From assembly GCF_964020115.1 (NCBI RefSeq), contig NZ_OZ026542.1, positions 1,364,001-1,428,000 on the forward strand: a stretch of 64,000 nt of DNA, written 5' to 3'. Below the pieces are notes generated by a model, which was not told the origin of the DNA, ran no database searches, and worked only from the letters and a program-made list of their open reading frames with translations. The position numbers and the translations under genes were made by a program. The DNA is from Candidatus Regiella endosymbiont of Tuberolachnus salignus. GTDB lineage: Bacteria; Pseudomonadota; Gammaproteobacteria; Enterobacterales; Enterobacteriaceae. Of the stretch, positions 1 to 8,019 are shown piece by piece (position 1 is the stretch's first letter; every line of letters starts with the position of its first letter).

Positions 1-63
1 GTTTCTGCGCTTTGGGTGCCTTGAGCTAACGCAGTTCGCTACGGTTATACAAGAAATCTATTA
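1..63. repeat. Partial copy of the TTGCA-arm palindromic repeat
   Basis: The motif CGCTACGGTTATACAAGAAA (about 37-56) matches the arm seen in several complete repeats of the window, for example near 10490 and 39340. It lies directly downstream of the potF stop codon and runs off the window edge. The region where potG would be expected is outside the window. Confidence 0.4.
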
Positions 64-1203
64 TTATTTACCGCTTTTAACCTTAGTCCAAGCGCGTGTA
101 ATGATCCGATCTAATTTTGCTGGATGTAGTTTTAATGTGAACATGTTGGCGCGGATATCTGCCGGCGGGTAGATCCCCGGATGATCTCGCACTTCAGCCT
201 TTATCAGTTGCGTTGCTTGTTGATTCGCATTAGCGTAGTAAACATGATCACTGATATTGGCAATGACATCGGGTCTCATCAAATAATTTAGGAATTGATA
301 AGCCTCTTGCGGATGCTTGGCATCTGCTGGCATGGCAAATACATCAAAAGTCACTAAAGCGCCTTCTTTTGGAAGGCTGTAGGCGATATTGACCCCATTA
401 TTAGCTTCTTTTGCTCGGCTCGCCGCTTGTACAATATCGCCATTCCACCCCACGGCGACACAAATATCTCCATTTGCTAGGTCATTAATATATTGAGAAG
501 AATGAAAATAACGAATACTGGGGCGCAATGTTAATAATAGCTTGGTGGCAGAGCCTGTGTAGTCTGAAGCCAGCTGACTGTTTGCATCTTTGCCTAAATA
601 ATGCAATACGGTAGCAAAAATTTCACTCGGCGCATCGAGAAAAGAAACCCCACAATTTTTTAATTTGGCTAAATTTTCAGCTTTAAGCACTAAATCCCAG
701 CTGTTAGTAGGTGCATCATCACCTAATGCTTGTTTGACTTTTTCAACGTTGTAACCGATACCGGTAGTATTCCATAGATAGGGAATGGCAAACTGATTAT
801 TGGCATCGTAATTAGCGACCAGTTTTAGCAGTTCTGGATCAAGATTTTTATAGTTGGGCAGCGCCTTTTTATCCAAAGGTTGAAACACTTTAGCTTCCAG
901 CTGGCGCTCGAAAAAACTGGCGGAAGGAACCACTAAATCAAAACCCGTACTACCGGCCATCAACTTGCCATCCAACACTTCATTAGAATCAAACAAGTCA
1001 TAAATTATCTTAATGCCGGTTTCTTGTTCGAAATTAGCAAGGGTGTTGGGTGCAATGTAATTAGACCAATTATAAATATGTAACGTTTTTTTCTCAGCTA
1101 AAGCGGAGATCGATACCACCATTAATAACCCAGCGATAATACGCCATAGCCCCATCCAACCCTTTTTGTATTTATTAGATGAATATCGATAACTTTCCGT
1201 CAT
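64..1203 (-). CDS. potF: Putrescine-binding periplasmic protein PotF
   Basis: This is the periplasmic solute-binding subunit of the PotFGHI putrescine ABC importer. The protein is 379 aa from the ATG at 1203, which has a GAGGG ribosome site about 6 nt upstream; a longer frame begins 8 codons earlier without one. A signal peptide (basic residues about 11-21, hydrophobic about 22-35, ending ALA) is followed by the typical HIYNWSNYIAP segment. E. coli PotF has D where this protein has N in WSNY. The GW-x-GD and FDVFAMP ligand-pocket segments are kept, and the C-terminus RAWTKVKSGK matches the family exactly. Length fits (E. coli 370 aa). Whether potGHI follow cannot be seen because the window ends 63 bp downstream. 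The choice of PotF over the paralogue PotD is firm from sequence similarity. Confidence 0.93.
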   Translation of the reverse strand: MTESYRYSSNKYKKGWMGLWRIIAGLLMVVSISALAEKKTLHIYNWSNYIAPNTLANFEQETGIKIIYDLFDSNEVLDGKLMAGSTGFDLVVPSASFFERQLEAKVFQPLDKKALPNYKNLDPELLKLVANYDANNQFAIPYLWNTTGIGYNVEKVKQALGDDAPTNSWDLVLKAENLAKLKNCGVSFLDAPSEIFATVLHYLGKDANSQLASDYTGSATKLLLTLRPSIRYFHSSQYINDLANGDICVAVGWNGDIVQAASRAKEANNGVNIAYSLPKEGALVTFDVFAMPADAKHPQEAYQFLNYLMRPDVIANISDHVYYANANQQATQLIKAEVRDHPGIYPPADIRANMFTLKLHPAKLDRIITRAWTKVKSGK

Positions 1204-1284
1204 GACATGCCCTCTGAGCTGATGCAAAATTTCTGATGTTCGCTAATCACCGACAAAACGGCATAGCTTACGAAATATTTCTGC

Positions 1285-1390
1285 TATAGCCAAATCATTT
1301 TAATTTGATTCTGCGTTGTCGGCGCTTGCCGTACTCTTTGTACTGTCTGTGCTCCTCCACCTTGAATCAAATTAAAATGATTCGGCTATA
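1285..1390. repeat. 106-bp palindromic element with 27-bp arms
   Basis: The left arm begins TATAGCCAAATCATTTTAAT and the right arm ends ATTAAAATGATTCGGCTATA. The two are near-perfect inverted repeats around a short core that contains GTAC repeats. It is unlike the ERIC copies. A scrap of its right end (TGATTCGGCTATA) recurs near 59172, so this is a dispersed family. No coding potential. Confidence 0.75.
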
Positions 1391-1499
1391 AGCGCTATGA
1401 TCAACTTTATCTTAATTGTATTACACCCTTCGCCTTTCAAGTTTGTGGTGGTCAAGTAAAATTGGCCAGTATCTTGCGTTCCTCCCAGTACACCCGCTC

Positions 1500-1624
1500 T
1501 ATACCGTTCGCCTTTGAAGCCGCCGCGTTGTTGGCTGCGGGTGCTCGCCGAATCACGTAGTCTATCTACGCTCATCGGTCGGTCGCCCTGGCAGCCGAAG
1601 GCAACTTCAAAAGCAAACGGTATA
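1500..1624. repeat. ERIC-like palindrome, variant core
   Basis: The ends read TATACCGTTCGCCTTTGAAG and CTTCAAAAGCAAACGGTATA, with a core of TCACGTAG-TCTAT-CTACGCTCATCGG. This is the most common repeat layout in the window. A fragment of another copy's left end (ACACCCTTCGCCTTTCAAG, about 1423-1441) sits just before it, which suggests a decayed tandem or nested arrangement. Confidence 0.8.
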
Positions 1625-1740
1625 CTCATTGCTACTTTGTTAAGCCATAACGAGAATGCTGTATGATTTTTGTCTTTCATCATGATATAGAACTCTCTAG
1701 CCAGGGCTATAGCTGTACAGAGTTCCGGCACTGATTCACA

Positions 1741-2476
1741 GACATACGGGGTGAAGAAATCTTATTAACCGCAGCATTCCATCCAACGGGTAACGCCATC
1801 AATTTTGATAATGAAGCCATTTTTTTATCACTGAGCTGTTTAAGCTTTATCACCGCTCTACAAGTTGCGGCAAGCTTGCTTAATACCGCTACCTATAAGC
1901 GCATTGCCATTGTTTCTACCGAAATGCCCTCGCGGGGGATTGACTGGTCGGATGAAGAGTCATCACTGATACTTGGTGATGGTGCAGCCTGTGCCATCGT
2001 GGAACGAGGTGATGGCAACAGTGGCATCTGCTCTTTTTTACTGGAAACTTATCCAGCAGGTAATGAATTTTGCGAGGTACGTATTGGTGGTTACCGTCGT
2101 AACCCGCGCGTGGGGCTGGACGATAGTGATTTTTTTTCCAGATGCAGGGTAAGCAGCTTATTCGACAAGTTTCCCCTCTGATTAAAGAATTTTACATTCG
2201 TTTATTATCTACCAGTGGTTTCACGCATGAGGATATCACTGCCGTAATCCTCCATCAGACTAGTCGGGTCGGGCTAACGCTGATGCAGAGGGAAATGAAT
2301 ATTGCTCAAGAGAAAGTTATTGATATTTATCGTCACAGAGGAAATCAGGTTGCCGCATCAATTCCCTCTGTGTTGCATGAAGCGTCAATCACAGGTCGGT
2401 TACTCCCTGGCAAACCGGTAGTGCTATTTGGTACTGCGGCAGGTCTTTCTCTGGGGGGATGGTGTTACTACCATGA
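1741..2476 (+). pseudogene. Decayed beta-ketoacyl-ACP synthase III-like (FabH/OleA-type) gene
   Basis: The translation shows a KAS III core. The LSCLSFITALQVAASLL segment (1831-1880) is where the catalytic Cys helix of this family lies. GDGAACAIVE and, further on, a GNQVAASIPSVL segment with the family's GN/H pattern follow. The first third of the gene is missing; readable homology starts about 1741, just after repeats. Two frame breaks are visible. One is in a run of eight T (2129-2136), where nine T would keep frame. The other is in a run of six G (2453-2458), where seven would restore LGGMVLLP and a TGA at 2474. The repaired end overlaps the next gene by ATGA, typical of an operon. The original product may have condensed acyl chains, which is inference. 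Confidence 0.75.
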
Positions 2477-3250
2477 AAATACTGGTTATGGGCGCTACCA
2501 GTGGATTGGGAAGAAGCGCAGTGGAATGGCTGCTACTGCAAGGATATCAGGTTCATGCCTGTGGGCGAGACACCTTGGTTAGAAAACAGCTCAATAAGCT
2601 AGGTGCTCAATTTACCCCATTGGATTTGGCTAGAGCAACAGCTGAACAATTTCATTCTTTAGTTAAAGGATGCGATATAGTCTGGCATTGTGCTGCGAAG
2701 TCTTCACCTTGGGGAAGTCGCGCCTCATTTTATCAGGCAAATGTGGTGGCAACAGAAAAACTGGCGAAAACCGCCGGTAAAGAACGAGTAAAACGATTCA
2801 TACATATATCAACCCCCTCGATTTATTTTGATTTTCAGAGCCATCACAACATAGAAGAAAGTTATCGCCCAAAAAAATTTGTTAACCACTACGCGGAAAG
2901 TAAATTTATTGCCGAGCAACGGATTGGACAAATACTGCCAGATTATCCAGGAACTACCTATATTATCTTGCGACCACGTGGAATATTTGGGGCGCATGAC
3001 TGAGTACTGTTACCTCGCATCCTTTCACAGCTAAAAAATAATAATGGCATATTGTATTTGCCACGGGCAGGTCATGTTTATGTTGATCTTACTTTTGTAT
3101 TGAATGTGGTTCATGCCATGGATATTGCCAGCCAAAATAAACAGCTCATTTCTGGAGTGGCATTCAACATCACCAATCACCCGCCGCTTTATCTTGCCGA
3201 CATATTGCAGCAATTATTCAGCCAACAAATGGGGATACATTTTCAGATCC
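2473..3250 (+). pseudogene. Decayed NAD(P)-dependent epimerase/SDR (OleD-like)
   Basis: The frame starts at ATG 2473 with a Rossmann motif, GATSGLG (residues 7-13), then YAESKFIAEQ, the extended-SDR Y-x3-K catalytic pair, and LRPRGIFG. A TGA at 3001-3003 interrupts it in the GAHD-x-VLLPRIL segment. Reading through, the same frame continues to about 3250, including VYVDLTFVLNVVHAMDIAS, where family members have a related (Y)VxDxV segment. A single C-to-T change would explain the stop. The 3' end is lost in a deletion that fuses it to the next gene. It resembles 3-beta-HSD/OleD-type reductases. Confidence 0.75.
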
Positions 3251-3254
3251 GATC

Positions 3255-3775
3255 CATTTCCTACCTTTTAATCAACTCAATACGTGCGGTCTTGATCGTG
3301 AAAAGCTTTTTGCTGTGGCTTGTCAAGCAGAGCAGACGCGTAATTTTAGTCAATCACAGATTAATGGGATCACCGTTGGTCTGTCTTCGGGAACTTCTGG
3401 TCAGCGTGGGTTGTTTTTGGTCTCCAAAGCAGAATCACTGGAATGGGCCGGACGGATGCTAGGACGAATGCTCCCTCAACTGCGCGGAAAGCATCGTATT
3501 GCGTTACTACTGAGAGCAAATAGCCCGCTGTACCAAACCATAAATCAAGGATCGGTGCAATTTTACTATGTTGACGTGACACAAACGGTCTCTCAATGGT
3601 TATCAAGCCTGGAAAGTTTTCGCCCTACCTTGCTGGTTGGAAGTGCTCAAGCCTTGCAATTATGTGTTCATCAACGCCTATTTTTACGGCCCCAACGGGT
3701 GATATCCAGTGCTGAGGTGTTAACCCCCTCAGACAAAAAAATGCTAGCAATCCATTTTGCTTGTCCAATGATAAT
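3255..3775 (+). pseudogene. Internal fragment of an adenylate-forming (ANL / F390-synthetase-like) enzyme
   Basis: In frame 3 the sequence reads from about PFNQLNTCGLDREKLFAVA into the AMP-binding signature GLSSGTSGQRG (about 3366-3398), then ISSAEVLTPSDKK, the A5-like region of small adenylate-forming enzymes. The start is missing, since the upstream SDR sequence runs straight into it. The end diverges after HFACPMIIYP at about 3775, where another gene fragment begins. Both junctions look like internal deletions that joined neighbouring genes. No start codon or intact product is expected. Confidence 0.7.
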
Positions 3776-3952
3776 CTACCCGGTTATCGGCAAATTCTAG
3801 AGCACTATCTCAAAAAATATAATATCGATATGTTAATCTCAACGTGCGAAGAAATTTTTTACTTATCTCAACTACGTGAAAAGATTCATCGTCCAGTAAG
3901 TTGGTTAATACCCGATCAAGCATTACTCTTTAAACTACAGCAATGTGCGTGA
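3770..3952 (+). pseudogene. Fragment of an ATP-grasp-type protein
   Basis: In frame 2 the segment reads QILEHYLKKYNIDMLISTCEEIFYLSQL and ends at a stop at 3950-3952. The pattern of a predicted strand followed by CEE-hydrophobic-FYL is typical of the N-terminal region of carbamoyl-phosphate-synthase-like ATP-grasp proteins. Only about 60 codons remain, with no start of their own. It continues the run of collapsed biosynthetic genes. The family call is tentative. Confidence 0.45.
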
Positions 3953-4180
3953 TCGACGCTCCTTTACCGCTGGCAGTACTTTTGATATTAAATGGGATGG
4001 GAATTGATGGAGACAAATCTAAAAGACGCTGATCATTGGCATTGACAACGGTTTGAGCTGCTCCAACCACCTGGAATAATTCGTAATTTACAGACAAATT
4101 ATACCCATTATCAACAGAATGATACTGTGGTTTGGGCTACCTAAGGTTGAATTGGCAATAGCGCGTTATGCTTGTCTGGC

Positions 4181-4330
4181 ACTGATGCGATTAATTTAGA
4201 AGTTTATCCGCGAGGCTACATAGTGAAGTCAGAGGGTAAGGACTTTGCACAAAAATTGCTAGTACATAAATCCTCCGCCATGACGGATAAATACCGTGAT
4301 AGCAGAGGGAGTAAATGGAACGAAATTTGA
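4181..4330 (+). pseudogene. C-terminal remnant of a lambda-type tyrosine integrase
   Basis: The translation ends KDFAQKLLVHKSSAMTDKYRDSRGSKWNEI followed by TGA at 4328-4330 (quoted as a description; the key elements are FAQ-LL-HK and TDKYRDSRG-W). This is the conserved C-terminus of lambda-family integrases, with the HK motif and the catalytic Tyr. The usual LLGHKS reads LLVHKS. Upstream frames are broken, and nothing else of a prophage is recognisable between 3953 and 4180. It marks a former integration event beside the decayed gene cluster. Confidence 0.6.
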
Positions 4331-4460
4331 TATCAATTCATGGTTTTTAGGTTATCAAATAAAACATTAAGAGACGAGATACTCTACCTTCGATCAATTG
4401 TGACTTCTGTATTTTAATTTATTGATTTTTAAGATAAATAAAGTTTATTTATTATATCGA

Positions 4461-5012
4461 TTACCAAGTCCTGACTAGTCCAGTATCAATATGTAAAAAA
4501 TTACTTTTGGGATAATAACCTACGCCCCCCGCCCGCATTGTTAATGCTGCTTGACGAACACGAGCCAGTGGAACACCTTCAATACGAAAATCTACAGCGC
4601 GGCCTACTTTATGAAAACTATTTTTAGCAACCCCGGAACTTTGGCTGCGTAAGCTTTCATTGGTTTTAGGAGAACGGTAACCTGATATTAGTTGTATTGG
4701 TTTCTCTGTATTAAGCAAATGCTGTAAACGATAAAGCTGATCATATAATTGAGGATCAATTGATTTAACTTCATTCCGGCGAAAATCACGAAAAAAATAA
4801 TTTAAACGAACGAGCTCTTCTTTATTGTATCCGATTCCGTTGGAAAACTCGGCTTTAATTGATTCACCGGTATGAATATTATTTAGTTTTAAAGTACGAG
4901 GGGTGGGTGTTGAAAGAGTAGCTAGTGCTTTATTACTCGATAACAGAGAAAAACCTAAAGCAACTCCACCTAATGTTAGCCATTTACGACGATGATTATC
5001 TATTTTTTCCAT
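4461..5012 (-). CDS. mepK: Murein DD-endopeptidase MepK (YcbK)
   Basis: This protein belongs to the peptidase M15/DUF882 family. In E. coli it cleaves D-Ala-mDAP (and LD) cross-links so that new murein can be inserted. The 183-aa product from ATG 5012 matches E. coli MepK (182 aa) nearly end to end. A Tat-type N-terminus (NHRRKWLTLGG) and a hydrophobic stretch precede the mature domain. The metal-binding pattern is intact: SFHKVGRAVDFR (H-x6-D) and the C-terminal HIDTG. A longer frame starts 9 codons upstream but the family start is the ATG used here. In E. coli the order is ldtD-mepK, as here, but ldtD is disrupted upstream, so mepK may depend on its own promoter in the 5013-5237 gap. Confidence 0.92.
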   Translation of the reverse strand: MEKIDNHRRKWLTLGGVALGFSLLSSNKALATLSTPTPRTLKLNNIHTGESIKAEFSNGIGYNKEELVRLNYFFRDFRRNEVKSIDPQLYDQLYRLQHLLNTEKPIQLISGYRSPKTNESLRSQSSGVAKNSFHKVGRAVDFRIEGVPLARVRQAALTMRAGGVGYYPKSNFLHIDTGLVRTW

Positions 5013-5237
5013 ATGTTCGATTGTACCTAATAATATCAAAACGACAGGACATATTTAATTATTTATTTAAAAATGACTCTATCTGTTATTAATGTTTAAT
5101 AAATGAACGCCTCGCACAATAACCGCTCATGAAAAGCGAGTCAACCCACAGGATTTATAATAAATTGTGATATTTACAATAGATAACACAATAATGCATT
5201 CAATATGAAAGTTGTTATCTACTGATTTTTAATATTT

Positions 5238-5477
5238 TTATTGTATTAACGATGTTGCTTGCGTGACGATTTGTGTACCAGATTGTGCTGCTGTATCGTA
5301 ATTGTAAATGTCTGTGCGGAATTGTACTTTTCCTTCTTTGTCGACCCATGATGTTAAATAGTAGAGTAATACAGGGAGATGCTGGCGAATATTAACGTAG
5401 GTGGTATTTCCTTGTTTTAGTGTGTTGGATAGGCGTGTTTCATCCCAACCGGCATCTTTTAATAACATCTTCGCTAA
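5238..5477 (-). pseudogene. ldtD: 3' part of interrupted L,D-transpeptidase gene ldtD (ycbB)
   Basis: This encodes the last about 80 residues of LdtD ([10 protein letters not shown] ... [24 protein letters not shown] ... DIYNY). It is separated from the rest of the gene by the IS at 5478-6340. Joining the two parts across one copy of the flanking TAA (5475-5477 / 6341-6343) gives the continuous in-frame reading KAAILAKMLL, with the same spacing as E. coli LdtD. No other lesion is visible in this part. Confidence 0.85.
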
Positions 5478-6340
5478 GTAGTGTCGTCACGTAATAAAAA
5501 ATATATTATCATGTAACAAATAACGACAACTGTTGAGATGATTCAATAATGAAAGATGATTCGGGAATGAATTTAGCCCATCGCCGCCACGATATATCCG
5601 ATCATGTTTGGAGCCTATTGGAAGCTCATCTCCCGGGGAGAAAAGGCACTTGGGGTGGCATAGCCAGAGATAACAGGCAGTTTATTAATGCTGTTTTCTG
5701 GATATTGAGAACCGGCGCTCCCTGGCGTGATTTACCGCCTGATTATGGCGGTTGGAAAAATACTCATCGCCGGTTTTGCCGCTGGCGTGACAAGGGGCTA
5801 TGGGAGTCTCTGCTCGAAGCGCTGATTGTGGAGCCAGATTTTGAATGGCTGATGATTGATGCCACTCATAGCAAAGTTCACCCTCATGCAGCAGGCGCAA
5901 AAGGCGGTAATCAGGATATGGAGCGCACAAAAGGGGGCTCAACAGTAAGATACATCTGGCCGTGGATGCGCATGGTATGCCGGTCAGAATTTTTATTACA
6001 TCAGGTACCACAGCAGATTGTCAGCAAGCAACGAATTTAACCAAAGGTATTGCAGCAGAATATCTGTTGGCTGACAAGGGCTATGACAGTGATAACATCA
6101 TTAAAAAAGCAGAAGAAGCCGGCATGCAAATCGTAATACCACCTAAAAAGAATCGTAAAATTCAACGTGAGTACGATAAAGCGCTCTACAAGCATCGACA
6201 TCTCGTGGAAAATGCTTTTCTGCACCTAAAGCGCTGGCGAGGTATTGCTACTCGTTATGCAAAAAATACCTCCTCTTTTCTCGCTGCTGTACAAATACGA
6301 TGCCTTGCTCTATGGCTCAAGATCTCATGACGACACTATA
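5478..6340 (+). mobile_element. IS5-family insertion sequence inside ldtD
   Basis: The element is about 863 bp. Both ends carry the inverted repeat TAGTGTCGTCA (5479-5489 and complement at 6328-6338). It is flanked by direct TAA copies (5475-5477 and 6341-6343), a TNA-type target duplication. It holds one transposase in two overlapping frames. The TNA duplication and two-frame layout fit the IS1031/IS427 side of IS5; which group cannot be settled here. The exact outer 1-2 bases are inferred from the restored ldtD frame. Confidence 0.88.
5549..6330 (+). CDS. IS5-family DDE transposase in two frames (orfA/orfB)
   Basis: Frame A (5549-6040) starts MKDDSGMNLAHRRHDISDHV and contains the first catalytic Asp in MIDATHSKVH. 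Frame B carries LNSKIHLAVDAHGMPV, the second Asp in LLADKGYDS and the Glu in HLVENAF, ending at TGA 6330. The switch falls at AAAAGGGGGC (about 5929-5938). After reading AAA GGG, a -1 shift gives K-G-G-L-N-S-K, the usual junction of this family. That supports programmed -1 frameshifting to a product of about 260 aa. No premature stop or lost catalytic residue is seen, so the element may be active. Confidence 0.85.
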
Positions 6341-7798
6341 TAAAATAGCTGCTTTATGAACACGTACACAACCTGAACTTAAGGCTAATGTTTCTTTCTG
6401 AAATAAGCGATGATTAGGTGTATCATGCAGGTAAATAGAATCTGAACTCGGCATATTAAATTTATATCTGCCCAAGGAATTATTTATACCGGGAGCTTGT
6501 CGCAAACGATAAGGAAAATTATTAGCGGAGATTAGATGCCAATTTATTGTCGATGGATCGATAATTTTAGCATTATTATTCCAATTGGTGAGAATGGTAT
6601 AACCGTGCTGTTTTAAATAAGTAGCATCATATTTTACCTTCGGCAAGATATCATTTTTCACCATTGACGTAGGAACGTTCCACGGTGGATTAATGACAAC
6701 ATTGCTCAGTGCACTGCTCATGAAGGGTGTTTTACGACTGGGTCGTCCGACAATGACCGCTGACGAAAGTATTTCATTCCCCTCTTGATAATAATGCAGA
6801 GAATAATCCGCAATATTGACCATAATACCTGTTTTCATATCAGCAGGAAGAATACGCAGACGTTGCATGTTGAGTGCTAATAAAGTGGCTCGCTTTTGGG
6901 GAGAAAGGTTCAACCATTTACGGGTACCTGTACCTATGATGCCGTCGGGCGTTAATCCTTGTGCTTGTTGAAAACGTTTTACTGCCGCCACTAAAGCAGG
7001 GTTATAAAGCGTGTCGACGCTAGGAGGAGGCAAATCAGTGACGGGTGTAGTGGCTGTTAGCCAGGTGTTAGCATGTGAGAGGATTTTATGCAGTATGGGT
7101 AGATTAACATCGCGTTTACCCGGGATCAGATTCGAGCCGTTAGGCAATTGTGGCCATGGCTGATGTTGTTCAGACAACAGCTTTTTTAAAACCTGACGCA
7201 TGTTTTTGTATTGTGGATGCTGTGGAGCTAATGAAGCCATATACTCCGCAATATTACCTTGCTGTAACGTCTGCTGCCATCGATTTAAAAAAACTGTTGG
7301 TGGTATCCCCATTTTATAAGGGCTATCATCGTATAGCCAAGTTTCTCCCTGTGCGGCAACGTTCGCAACAAAATGCAGATAACCGAACATAGCGTCAGAT
7401 AATACAATATCACGCGCCATTCCACTAATTGATTGGTCAGTTAACCACTTGATCCACTGTATAAATCTCGGATGGATGCCCGATAATGCTAATTCAGCTA
7501 ATTGCTGTTGAAAGTGCTGGATTGCTAGCGGATCACGCCACATAGGCTGCAGATCATTTTTTGCGTAAAGTGGAGCCAATTCTGATACATAATAAGGCGT
7601 CACATTTTCGGATAGTGCTTTTAACAGCTTTGTATGTGCCTGTGCAACCAAGACTTCATCTGTTTCTACCGGTTGAGAAGCGGAATCAGCAGAGAAAAGC
7701 GGTGTAGTTGCTGATACGGATGAAATTGATATCCAACTCCAGATCAAGGCGCTACCCAGTACCCAGGTTCGCAGTGAATACTGCATTTCAGTCACCAT
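6341..7798 (-). pseudogene. ldtD: 5' part of interrupted L,D-transpeptidase gene ldtD (ycbB)
   Basis: LdtD makes 3-3 (mDAP-mDAP) cross-links in periplasmic murein. This part encodes about 486 residues: an N-terminal signal/anchor (hydrophobic about 12-30), a scaffold, a peptidoglycan-binding region (VKRFQQAQGLTPDGIIGTGT) and the YkuD catalytic domain with HDTP and the nucleophile motif SSGCVRVH. Reading then enters the IS and stops after nine foreign residues (stop at 6317). The catalytic Cys is kept but the last about 80 residues are lost. ATG 7798 has GGGAG 7 nt upstream. The repaired gene would give about 564 aa (E. coli 615). Apart from the IS the frame is open, so the loss looks recent. 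Confidence 0.88.
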
Positions 7799-7818
7799 CC
7801 GATGCTCCCGAATATGTT

Positions 7819-7944
7819 TATACCCTTCGCCTTTGAAGCCGCCGCGTTGTTGGCTGCGGGTATTTCACCTAATCACGTAGTCTATCTACGCTCATCGGTC
7901 TCACACCCTGCCGCCTAGCGGCAACTTCAAAGGCGAAGGGTATA
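7819..7944. repeat. ERIC-like palindrome, variant core
   Basis: The ends are TATACCCTTCGCCTTTGAAG and CTTCAAAGGCGAAGGGTATA, with the ATCACGTAG-TCTAT-CTACGCTCAT core. It sits between ldtD and gltX and covers most of that gap, so it may form a hairpin upstream of ldtD. Confidence 0.88.
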
Positions 7945-8019
7945 CACGAGCATATTATAGTTTGTAATGATGATTTATGACGGCAGTTTTTGATTTTTCT
8001 CTCGGCATTTTCAGCATTT

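Noticed and set aside
1372-1731. 119-codon minus-strand ORF
   Set aside because: It runs through an ERIC-like repeat and has no family features; the same translated phrase (RPMSVD) appears wherever the repeat is read in this frame.
3953-4180. Possible phage or tail protein read on the minus strand (segment with QTVVNANDQRL)
   Set aside because: Only about 40 codons are open, with no recognisable family or start; left as unassigned decayed DNA.
7150-7392. 80-codon plus-strand ORF inside ldtD
   Set aside because: It is antisense to the well-supported LdtD scaffold, with no ribosome site or conserved motif.
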